A stretch of DNA of 7,316 nt, from the NCBI GenBank assembly GCA_964596865.1, contig CAZQVW010000136.1, positions 1-7,316 on the forward strand, read 5' to 3'. Origin of the DNA: UBA6382 sp964596865 (GTDB lineage Bacteria; Bacteroidota; Bacteroidia; Bacteroidales; Bacteroidaceae). Positions 1 to 5,610 of this stretch are shown here, in pieces. Position 1 is the first letter of the stretch. Each line of letters starts with the position of its first letter. The notes under the pieces were generated by a model, which was not told the DNA's origin, ran no database searches, and worked only from the letters and a program-made list of their open reading frames with translations. The translations under genes were made by a program, and so were the position numbers.

Positions 1-30
1 AGTACTGTTTAGTTATTGTTACAGTACTGT
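1..30. repeat. Inverted repeat AGTACTGT / ACAGTACT with embedded palindrome
   Basis: AGTACTGT at 1-8 pairs perfectly with ACAGTACT at 21-28, leaving a 12-nt loop, and ACAGTACTGT at 21-30 is itself self-complementary. It could be a protein-binding site belonging to something left of the window, or a weak transcript-end hairpin for the leftward gene about 170 nt away. Nothing in the window decides between these, and the left arm may extend beyond the edge. Confidence 0.4.
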
Positions 31-200
31 GAACGCAAACTAACGCGCACTTTTTCCGCATAAACACGAGGATTTCGAAAAAGAACAGGCGATTTTCCGT
101 CCTTAACACGCTAAAAATTACCGCAAGGAGGGAAAAATAAAATTCTTGTCAAGGGAATAATGGTGGGGTGTGCTCACCTTAAACACACGTTGCCGACACC
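1..200. other. Non-coding left edge, 3' side of the DUF1016 gene
   Basis: I see no convincing gene here. The stretch is downstream of the leftward gene that stops at 201. It contains a perfect 10-bp palindrome ACAGTACTGT at 21-30. The left half of an 8-bp inverted repeat (AGTACTGT at 1-8, ACAGTACT at 21-28, 12-nt loop) lies at the very edge. There is no adjacent T-run on either strand, so I do not call it an intrinsic terminator. A weak GGTG/CACC hairpin lies at about 167-178. The rest is AT-rich sequence typical of Bacteroidales intergenic regions. Confidence 0.5.
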
Positions 201-1340
201 TTATTTCACATTATCATCATCCATCAATTTAATCTGGCTCTCCATTTCTTCTACTGTTGGAAGGTATTGTCTAAGGTCGTAGGCTGCCACTCCAATGGGC
301 TTATTGAGTCCATCAAACGACCATTCCACTTTTGTATTGTCCTTAGACTTGCAAATGAGCAGACCTATTGTTGGCTTATCATCATCGTGTTTAAGCAACT
401 TATCAACAGCGGTAACATAGAAATTGAGCTTTCCTGCATACTCCGGCTTGAAGTCTGTAACTTTCAACTCTACCACCACAAAACATTTGAGCCGGACGTG
501 ATAGAAGAGCATGTCAATAAAATATGATGTCCCCGAAACCACAAGTTCAACTTGCCGACCATAAAACGTAAATCCCTTTCCCAATTCCAAAAGAAAACGT
601 GTGATATTATGAGTAAGAGCATTCTCCAAATCGCGTTCCTGATAGATTCTCGGCAACCTCAAAAAACCAAAGTCGTATGGGTCTTTTAGCACGTCATTCA
701 CCTTCATGCGGTATTCTTCAGGCAGGGTCTTGTCAAAGTTGGACGGCAAACTGCCTTGAGAGTGGTAGAGGTCGGACTCTATGAAGTTTTCCAATACACT
801 ACGGCTCCAATTTCCGTCAATTGTCTTTACTACGTAAAACAGACCTTCCTCTGCGGACTTACATTTGCTAACAATAAGCCTTTGACTACTCCAAGGTAAC
901 AAACTGAATATTGCAGGATAATGCAGCTCGTCGCCAGTTTGCTTTCCGTCTTCATTCTCCCAAGTTTTGGCCGCAAGCTGTGGCCATTTTTCAGACGTTT
1001 GAATTTTGGCCACAAGCTGTGGCCATTTTACAAGTATCGGGGAATAAAACTTATACCATTGCCGAATTGATCTAAGATTACGAGAGGAAAAACCACTAAC
1101 TCCGGGGAAAGTGTCTTTCAAATCAAGGCTTAACTGTTCGATAATGCCATCACCCCATTTAGCCTCGGCCTTAAGATCTACAATCTCGTGCCCAAGATAC
1201 CAATAAAATTCAATTAGGGCTTCATTAACTCTTACGGCGGCCTTCGACTGGCTACGTTGGTATTGCTCCTTTATCTGCTGTAGCCATTTTATGTATTCCT
1301 CGTCTTTCTGAAAAGAAGATGAAACAAAGTGATTGTCCAT
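201..1340 (-). CDS. DUF1016/YhcG-family PDDEXK nuclease
   Basis: This 379-residue protein fits the DUF1016 (YhcG) family: an N-terminal helical domain followed by a PD-(D/E)XK nuclease fold. Seen: the N-terminal domain (about 14-160) contains YWYLGHEIV, the GFSSRNLRSIRQWYKFY segment (83-99) and a LLPW motif at 147-150. The C-terminal nuclease domain (about 200-360) has GFLRLPRIYQERDLE, then D276 in FIDMLFYH and E291-L-K293 in VVVELKV, a plausible D-(x14)-E-x-K active site. The length is close to family norm. A tandem 13-residue repeat (KWPQLVAKIQTSE, KWPQLAAKTWENE; 105-130) sits in the linker between the conserved halves. ATG at 1338-1340, stop TAA. It is divergent from the WYL regulator gene, 157 nt away. 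Members of this family are often found beside restriction-modification loci and in defence islands; its DNA target and partner here are unknown. No methyltransferase is visible in the window. Confidence 0.88.
   Translation of the reverse strand: MDNHFVSSSFQKDEEYIKWLQQIKEQYQRSQSKAAVRVNEALIEFYWYLGHEIVDLKAEAKWGDGIIEQLSLDLKDTFPGVSGFSSRNLRSIRQWYKFYSPILVKWPQLVAKIQTSEKWPQLAAKTWENEDGKQTGDELHYPAIFSLLPWSSQRLIVSKCKSAEEGLFYVVKTIDGNWSRSVLENFIESDLYHSQGSLPSNFDKTLPEEYRMKVNDVLKDPYDFGFLRLPRIYQERDLENALTHNITRFLLELGKGFTFYGRQVELVVSGTSYFIDMLFYHVRLKCFVVVELKVTDFKPEYAGKLNFYVTAVDKLLKHDDDKPTIGLLICKSKDNTKVEWSFDGLNKPIGVAAYDLRQYLPTVEEMESQIKLMDDDNVK
965..1029. repeat. Tandem 39-bp period repeat with palindromic core inside the DUF1016 gene
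   Basis: Two 26-bp copies (965-990 and 1004-1029) differ at one base and are spaced with a 39-bp period, so they encode two in-frame 13-residue units with KWPQL at the head. The core of copy 2 is a perfect 8-bp inverted repeat, TGGCCACA (1007-1014) / TGTGGCCA (1018-1025), around AGC. Copy 1 has the same structure with one G-T pair (968-986). A recent duplication, or slippage-prone sequence within a coding region, would explain it. Confidence 0.8.
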
Positions 1341-1368
1341 ATCGACCTAAATTATATGCTTTTGCGTG

Positions 1369-1376
1369 TAAAAGTA
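1369..1376 (-). promoter_or_regulatory. Possible -7 box for the DUF1016 gene
   Basis: On the minus strand this reads TACTTTTA, one mismatch from the Bacteroidetes -7 consensus TAnnTTTG. It lies 28 nt upstream of the ATG at 1340, which would give a short leader. No matching -33 TTTG at the usual distance was found, so support is weak. Confidence 0.25.
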
Positions 1377-1462
1377 GCAAAAACAATTGTACTAACCGAA
1401 GAAATAATGTATCTTTTTTATAAATTCTTCAACTTGTACCACAAAATGGAACAACGGTGCAT

Positions 1463-1470
1463 TAATTTTG
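1463..1470 (+). promoter_or_regulatory. Possible -7 box for the WYL-Sel1 operon
   Basis: TAATTTTG matches TAnnTTTG exactly, 27 nt before the ATG at 1498. No TTTG lies at the usual spacing upstream; the nearest TTG is 26 nt before the box. If the box is real, transcription starts near 1477, which rules out the in-frame TTG at 1468 as the translation start and supports ATG 1498. Confidence 0.4.
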
Positions 1471-1497
1471 CCACTGAAAACGAAAAAAACACACTTT

Positions 1498-2382
1498 ATG
1501 AAAATTCCGGCATTGTTCAAAGAATACATTTGGCTGGTGAATACCATTCACCGCGCCAAAAGGATCTCACTTGCGGAGCTCAACGACAGATGGGTGGAGA
1601 CGGAGATGAGCGGCGGCGTGGAAATGGCCCGCACAACGTTCAATCGCCACAAGGATGCTATCCAAGACATCTTTGGCATCTACATTGAATGCGACAGAAA
1701 GAACGGCTACAAGTATTTCATCGGCAATCCCGAGGTTTTGACAGACAACTCCGTGCAGAACTGGATGTTATCAACCATATCCGTTAGTAATATCATCAGC
1801 GAAAGCCTATTCCTAAACGACCGTATCTTGGCCGAACGCGTTTCTGTAGACGAAGAGCTCCTTGAACAGCTCATCAAAGCGATGAAAACCGGCCACCGTG
1901 TGAGCATCTGCTATCGGCAATACGGTTCGCCCCAAAGTTATTGGACTGGCGCAGACCCTTATTGCCTAAAATTGTTCCACCAGAAGTGGTATTTGTTGGG
2001 CCGACTTTTCGATAACAAGTATATGATGTTCTGCCTCAACATGATAGAGGAAGTAAAGATACAACAACACACTTTCAAGGTGGACAAGGACTTTTACGCC
2101 GCCAAATTCTTTGAGCCATATTTCGGAGTTGTCATCGATGAGGACTTGCCCACGGAGCATATCCTTCTTCGAGCTTACGGCGATGAGCAATACGAGTTAG
2201 ACGATGTGCCCATACATGATAGTCAAAATTTCATAGAATGGAATGACGAGGACGACTACGCCGAAATAGAAGTAGAGTTGAAGCCAACAAGCGATTTTAT
2301 CGACTTTCTACTGTCGAAAAAAGGGCGGTTAGAAGTAGTGAAACCACAATCAGTAATAGATAAACTAAACGCAAGACTATGA
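1498..2382 (+). CDS. WYL-domain transcriptional regulator
   Basis: 294 residues from the ATG at 1498. Reading frame also allows a TTG at 1468, ten codons earlier, but MKIPALFKEYIWLVNTI is the usual beginning of Bacteroidetes members, and a candidate -7 box overlaps the TTG. Layout: N-terminal winged-helix-type DNA-binding region (about 1-75, with a segment TTFNRHKDAIQDIFG typical of these regulators), a linker, a WYL domain (about 120-200) with PYCLKLF followed by the signature W164-Y165-L166 in KWYLLGRL, and a C-terminal WCX-like extension (about 215-294, IHDSQ... DFLLSKKGRLEVVKP). WYL proteins are ligand-responsive regulators; several known ones (for example BrxR and CapW) control phage-defence operons by responding to nucleic acid or nucleotide ligands. 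Its ATGA overlap with the next gene means the two are almost certainly co-transcribed. Whether it regulates the divergent DUF1016 gene is inference from position only. Confidence 0.88.
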   Translation: MKIPALFKEYIWLVNTIHRAKRISLAELNDRWVETEMSGGVEMARTTFNRHKDAIQDIFGIYIECDRKNGYKYFIGNPEVLTDNSVQNWMLSTISVSNIISESLFLNDRILAERVSVDEELLEQLIKAMKTGHRVSICYRQYGSPQSYWTGADPYCLKLFHQKWYLLGRLFDNKYMMFCLNMIEEVKIQQHTFKVDKDFYAAKFFEPYFGVVIDEDLPTEHILLRAYGDEQYELDDVPIHDSQNFIEWNDEDDYAEIEVELKPTSDFIDFLLSKKGRLEVVKPQSVIDKLNARL

Positions 2383-2900
2383 ACAAGAAAGACAATTACA
2401 CCGACATACCGAAATGCTACCGCGAGTTCTACCTCTCCTATACAGACAACTACGAAGACGCGGGCTTTGACAAAGAGTATGTAGAATGGCTGCTTGATTT
2501 GCTGAAAAATCACCCTGATTATAAAGCATTAACCGAAGCTGACGTTCAAAACGACATCGGAATCATATTTGAGAGCGGCATTATGGTAAAGAAGGACATC
2601 CACAAAGCCGTATATTGGTATGAGCGAGCCGCTAAACAAGGCGACGACCTCGCAATGAGCAACCTTGCCGACATACTGCGCAAAGGAAGCCAAGGCTATC
2701 CTAAGAACATGAAGCGCGCCTTCGCTCTCTACAAGCGTTGCGGCCTGCCTTACGCCCATTACCGCGTTGGCGAATTCTACGAGAACGGCTGGGGAACCGA
2801 CAAAAACTTAGACGAAGCCAAACGCTATTACCGTCTTGCGTACAAAGAGCGCCACGCCTTGGCAATAAAAAAGTTACAGACATTCGATTTCCTGCATTGA
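2379..2900 (+). CDS. Sel1-like repeat (SLR/TPR-type) protein
   Basis: 173 residues, cytoplasmic by appearance with no signal peptide. The start ATG overlaps the WYL gene's stop in ATGA (2379-2382), which points to translational coupling. After a unique N-terminal part (1-54, with EYVEWLLDLLKNHPDYKALTEADVQ) come about three Sel1-like repeats: 55-90 (IGIIFESGIMVKKDIHKAV then YWYERAAKQGD), 91-125 (a poorer copy, DILRKGSQGYPKNMKRAFALYKR) and 126-160 (YRVGEFYENGWGTDKNLDEA then KRYYRLAYKER). SLR proteins are adaptor solenoids that mediate protein-protein contacts; they have no enzymatic activity of their own. Inference: it may bind or modulate the WYL regulator with which it is coupled. The partner is unknown. 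The region is relatively GC-rich; the 60 nt at 2641-2700 are 34/60 G+C, against 16/60 at 5041-5100 in the GmrSD-type gene. Confidence 0.85.
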   Translation: MNKKDNYTDIPKCYREFYLSYTDNYEDAGFDKEYVEWLLDLLKNHPDYKALTEADVQNDIGIIFESGIMVKKDIHKAVYWYERAAKQGDDLAMSNLADILRKGSQGYPKNMKRAFALYKRCGLPYAHYRVGEFYENGWGTDKNLDEAKRYYRLAYKERHALAIKKLQTFDFLH

Positions 2901-2948
2901 AAACCAACTTTCCTCCAGCCTGTACCATGATTTGGAACAATTGACACC

Positions 2949-2956
2949 TATTTTTG
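2949..2956 (+). promoter_or_regulatory. Possible -7 box for the lipoprotein gene
   Basis: TATTTTTG matches TAnnTTTG and lies 34 nt before the ATG at 2991. The nearest TTTG upstream (2931-2934) is only 14 nt away, shorter than the usual spacing, so only the -7 element is supported. The 90-nt gap after the Sel1 gene is consistent with a separate transcription unit. Confidence 0.35.
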
Positions 2957-2990
2957 CGGCGTATATCTTAAAACACATTATATTAAAATT

Positions 2991-3425
2991 ATGAAACACA
3001 AAATCTTTTTCTCAATGCTGCTTTTGGCAGCCGTGTGCGCTCTCTATTCTTGCTCATCGGATGATGACAACGACAACAAAATCGAAAACACTGCAATTCT
3101 TGGAACGTGGTACGCAGAAGAATACTACGGCGAAGGAACAGATCTAACTTTTTATTCCAATGGCAGAGTAACGGAAGAGTCCTATCCATTGCGAGGAAAT
3201 TCTTGGCGTTACCGTTATACCGGAACATTCAAAACCGAAGGAAACAAACTCACCATACATTGGAAGAAAGGCGAGAATTGGCAAATTAGTACAAACTCAT
3301 GGGTTACAGATGACAACGAAGAAGAAACAGTGGTTATCACGTTTGGAATCTTAGAGAACGAATTGATTTTCTACGCCATGGAGGGCGAAGACAATTATAA
3401 TATAACAATCCACACAAGGAAATAA
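2991..3425 (+). CDS. Surface lipoprotein with lipocalin-like domain
   Basis: 144 residues. A type II signal peptide is clear: MKHKIFFSMLLLAAVCALYS followed by lipidated Cys21 (lipobox LYSC). The residues after it, S22-S23-D24-D25-D26, match the acidic lipoprotein export signal that sends Bacteroidetes lipoproteins to the cell surface. The mature part (about 35-142) has a lipocalin-like beta pattern: ILGTWYAEEY at 36-45, LTFYSNGRV at 52-60, YTGTFKTEGNKLTI at 76-89, VVITFGILENELIFYAM at 114-130. Such small proteins are common in this phylum and mostly uncharacterised; ligand binding is presumed from the fold, not shown. It has no evident link to the nuclease genes around it. ATG chosen because it gives a full signal peptide. 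Confidence 0.8.
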   Translation: MKHKIFFSMLLLAAVCALYSCSSDDDNDNKIENTAILGTWYAEEYYGEGTDLTFYSNGRVTEESYPLRGNSWRYRYTGTFKTEGNKLTIHWKKGENWQISTNSWVTDDNEEETVVITFGILENELIFYAMEGEDNYNITIHTRK

Positions 3426-3436
3426 ACCCACCGGTC

Positions 3437-3509
3437 AATCCCGTAGCTCAACGGAAAGAGCATCTGCCTCTATCGCAGAAGGTTACAAGTTCGAATCTTG
3501 TCGGGATTG
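3437..3509 (+). tRNA. tRNA with CTA anticodon (predicted amber suppressor)
   Basis: A 73-nt cloverleaf with every stem fully paired: acceptor AATCCCG (3437-3443) with CGGGATT (3502-3508); T8-A9; D arm GCTC/GAGC with loop AACGGAAA including G18-G19; anticodon stem TCTGC/GCAGA (3463-3467, 3475-3479); five-base variable loop; T stem ACAAG/CTTGT with loop TTCGAAT. Discriminator G73 (3509); no encoded CCA. The seven-base anticodon loop is CTCTATC, so T33 is present and positions 34-36 (3470-3472) are CTA, which would read UAG stop codons. Oddities: T37 and C38, where a purine at 37 is expected, and C at 3436, which could pair with G73. The body (D and T arms, A26, variable loop) resembles arginine-type elongator tRNAs such as Arg(TCT), whose CTTCTAA loop is close to this one; this is from memory, not alignment. 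It may therefore be a functional suppressor, a decayed tRNA, or an integration-site copy. The charged amino acid cannot be told from sequence alone. Confidence 0.85.
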
Positions 3510-3562
3510 CATGAATATCAAAAAGGAAGTCCAATAAATAGACAAAAAAATAATTTCAGCTA

Positions 3563-3596
3563 TTTGACGAGAATAAGAAAATTTCGTCTATCTTTG
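3563..3596 (+). promoter_or_regulatory. Bacteroidetes-type promoter upstream of the GmrSD-like gene, with dyad in spacer
   Basis: TTTG at 3563-3566 and TATCTTTG at 3589-3596 match the -33 and -7 elements of Bacteroidetes promoters. The 22-nt spacer is slightly long. Predicted start of transcription is near 3603, giving a leader of about 110 nt before the ATG at 3713. An inverted repeat GACGA (3566-3570) / TCGTC (3584-3588) fills the spacer and would be well placed for a repressor. The leader also holds a small hairpin TCGGC-TTT-GCCGA near 3639-3651. This promoter would drive the GmrSD-like gene and probably the downstream EVE-like gene. Confidence 0.6.
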
Positions 3597-3695
3597 CTAA
3601 AAATGCACATGTAGGGTCATGGTAGATTAGAACGAAGGTCGGCTTTGCCGAAATGAGAACACCAATAGCTCCACTCGTGCAATTTTTGTATCTAA

Positions 3696-3714
3696 ATAAT
3701 TAAAAACTAATTAT
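3696..3714 (+). repeat. AT-rich inverted repeat touching the start codon of the GmrSD-like gene
   Basis: ATAATTA (3696-3702) and TAATTAT (3708-3714) are exact reverse complements around AAAAC, and the right arm includes the first two bases of the ATG. AT-rich leaders are normal in this phylum, so chance is a serious alternative. A hairpin here would hide the start codon. Confidence 0.35.
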
Positions 3715-5548
3715 GAAGAAAGACATTGACCCTAAACTGAAACTCATTAGTAATTACTTGAAAACTGAGGGAGAAATATTTGTTGTCCCTGAATATCAGC
3801 GCGCATACTCTTGGGATATAGAAAAATGCGATAAGCTGTGGCAGGACATAGACTCTTTTATTGGCTCTTCTAAAACCAACAAAGATGGCAACAAAGAACC
3901 TTACTTCTTTGGCACAATCATTGCAGACTGCGCTACTGACAATAAAATAAGTTTGATTGATGGGCAGCAACGTACTACCACATTTATCCTCTTGCTGAAA
4001 GCACTGCTTGTTAGGATACAAGAAATTCTACCCAAGATTAATCAAGACGAAGAATATGAGCTTCTCGTTGATGGCTTAAAAGGTAGAAGAAATCTCATCT
4101 TAGACATTCTTTATAGGACAGATGATGATAATCGCAGGGAAATTCTAAAAAATTGGGACTTGGTTAAGGATAAAACCATCATTGAAAATAATTCTATTAA
4201 CGAGCTTACAGAATACAAGCGTGAGTTACAAAATATACTGGAAGCTCCCGACTACAAGTCTGCCGAAAAAAACTGCTACAAGATCCCACGACGGCAGAAA
4301 GACAACAAGTACACCAATTATTTTAGAAACTTCAAATTCTTTTATGAGAAACTTGAAAAGTGCCATCAGACAGAAGTAAATAGTTTCGCTAAGACTTTTT
4401 TAAAAGAATGCAACATTATTGAGATTCGCAGTTGGGATACAGATCAGGCCATCACCATGTTCAACTCTTTGAATTCAACTGGCATGCCTTTGTCGGATGC
4501 CGACATCATTTCTGCACAAATGTACTCTCATGCGGGTCAGAACAAGAGTCCTTACATGGAAAAATGGAAATCCATTACAAAAGCAGCAAATAGCTTGAAC
4601 GAAAAGAAAATTGTCAACATCGACTCTGTGCTTCAACAATATATGTACATACGCAGAGCTGAGAAAAAAGTCTACATAAAAGAAGGAAAACCTGATGTTA
4701 CAACACCGGGACTGAGACGATACTACACTGAGAATAAAGATTTGCTGTCTCAACCTATAGAACTCTGCAATCACTTTGAAAAGATTGTGGGGATTTGGGA
4801 TAAGGTACAGGACTACCCTGTTGTCAAACTATTACTGAAGTTCAATGACAATGCCAGAATTTATTTCATTTCTTACCTTAATAGATATGATGTGGAAGAA
4901 ATTTCAGAGAATAAAGTGAAGAATGTGGCAGAGTGTCTGATAAAGCTATTCACAATCTTGGAACTTGTGGAAGCAGGCTTCTCGAGTTCCAAATTCAAGA
5001 CATTTCTCTTTGGAGAAAACGTCAGGTTGGTAGACAAGAATATTCCTGAAGATAAAATTATTAATGATTTCAATAATCACATAAACGCTCAATGGCAGAA
5101 AGATGAAATAGAAAAACTTATTTTGGAATATGACAAGAACATTCTTGTCTATCTCAACGAATATCTTTATGCCAAATCCCATGATTTGCAGTTCGTCTTA
5201 CATGACAATGTAAATATAGAGCACATTATGCCGGCAAGCGGACATAACATTGAAAGCATTAGACACGATGCACGTATTGAGACTCTAATAGATTTCACGA
5301 ATTTAGCAAATCTTCTTGGAAACAAGATTCTTTTAGAAGAAGATATCAACAAATCCATCGGTCGCGATTGGTTTCAAACAAAAAAGCAAAGTTTCATCAA
5401 GGATAAAAAAGGCTATAAGGACAGTGAGTATGGCATCGCTCGCTCACTTGCCAACTTCCCGAGTGATCAATGGACAAAGACGGATATAGAAAAGGCTACT
5501 GCCAAGGTAGCGAAAAGAATATCAAATTTTCTCTTTTCTATTGACTGA
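3713..5548 (+). CDS. GmrSD-type modification-dependent restriction enzyme (DUF262 + DUF1524/HNH)
   Basis: 611 residues in one chain. N-terminal DUF262 (GmrS-like, ParB/Srx-type NTPase fold): VPEYQRAYSW (25-34), YFFGTII (64-70) and the signature LIDGQQRTTTF (81-91). The middle has DTDQAITMFNSLNSTGMPLS (242-261), the family's usual loop before a helical region. C-terminal DUF1524 (GmrD-like HNH nuclease): NIEHIMP (501-507) with His504, then LANLLGNKILLEEDINKSIG (531-550) and the FQTKKQSF segment (554-561), which holds the expected Asn/Lys positions. GmrSD enzymes use NTP hydrolysis to cut phage DNA carrying modified cytosines; related DUF262-DUF1524 proteins (e.g. SspE) serve phosphorothioation-based defence. 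No phosphorothioation or BREX genes are visible here. The 59-nt gap to the EVE-like gene on the same strand suggests an operon. The gene is AT-rich (16/60 G+C at 5041-5100, 14/60 at 4141-4200), unlike the Sel1 gene, which suggests transfer. Substrate specificity is not deducible. Confidence 0.88.
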   Translation: MKKDIDPKLKLISNYLKTEGEIFVVPEYQRAYSWDIEKCDKLWQDIDSFIGSSKTNKDGNKEPYFFGTIIADCATDNKISLIDGQQRTTTFILLLKALLVRIQEILPKINQDEEYELLVDGLKGRRNLILDILYRTDDDNRREILKNWDLVKDKTIIENNSINELTEYKRELQNILEAPDYKSAEKNCYKIPRRQKDNKYTNYFRNFKFFYEKLEKCHQTEVNSFAKTFLKECNIIEIRSWDTDQAITMFNSLNSTGMPLSDADIISAQMYSHAGQNKSPYMEKWKSITKAANSLNEKKIVNIDSVLQQYMYIRRAEKKVYIKEGKPDVTTPGLRRYYTENKDLLSQPIELCNHFEKIVGIWDKVQDYPVVKLLLKFNDNARIYFISYLNRYDVEEISENKVKNVAECLIKLFTILELVEAGFSSSKFKTFLFGENVRLVDKNIPEDKIINDFNNHINAQWQKDEIEKLILEYDKNILVYLNEYLYAKSHDLQFVLHDNVNIEHIMPASGHNIESIRHDARIETLIDFTNLANLLGNKILLEEDINKSIGRDWFQTKKQSFIKDKKGYKDSEYGIARSLANFPSDQWTKTDIEKATAKVAKRISNFLFSID

Positions 5549-5551
5549 TTT

Positions 5552-5562
5552 TTCTCGTCAAA
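5552..5562 (-). repeat. 11-bp element shared, inverted, with the promoter at 3563-3573
   Basis: TTCTCGTCAAA here is the exact reverse complement of TTTGACGAGAA at 3563-3573, which overlaps the -33 box of the GmrSD-like gene. The two copies therefore lie upstream of each gene in the pair. They could be two binding sites of one regulator. An 11-mer match is expected a few times by chance in a window this size; the placement, not the length, is what makes it notable. Confidence 0.35.
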
Positions 5563-5581
5563 GAAGAGAGAATATAGATAG

Positions 5582-5610
5582 CATGACGTAATTTAATTAA
5601 TATTGTCATG
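5582..5610 (+). repeat. Imperfect 29-bp dyad covering the start codon of the EVE-like gene
   Basis: CATGAC at 5582-5587 pairs with GTCATG at 5605-5610, whose last three bases are the ATG start. The AT-rich interior (with TTAATTAA) is only partly symmetric. It may be an operator for autoregulation or a hairpin masking the start. The upstream gene's start is also covered by an AT-rich inverted repeat. Confidence 0.4.

Noticed and set aside
267..527. Open frame on the plus strand inside the DUF1016 gene
   Set aside because: It lies antisense to a well-supported nuclease domain and its translation shows no recognisable family.
1387..1439. Direct repeat TTGTAC in the divergent promoter region (1387-1392 and 1434-1439)
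   Set aside because: Six bases repeated once in AT-rich DNA is easily chance; no further match extends it.
1468..1497. TTG start ten codons upstream of the WYL regulator
   Set aside because: It overlaps a candidate -7 box, adds residues unlike family N-termini, and a standard ATG follows at 1498.
5549..5580. Possible terminator between the GmrSD-like and EVE-like genes (TTCTC ... GAGAA)
   Set aside because: The stem is short and weak with no following T-run, and the genes appear co-transcribed.
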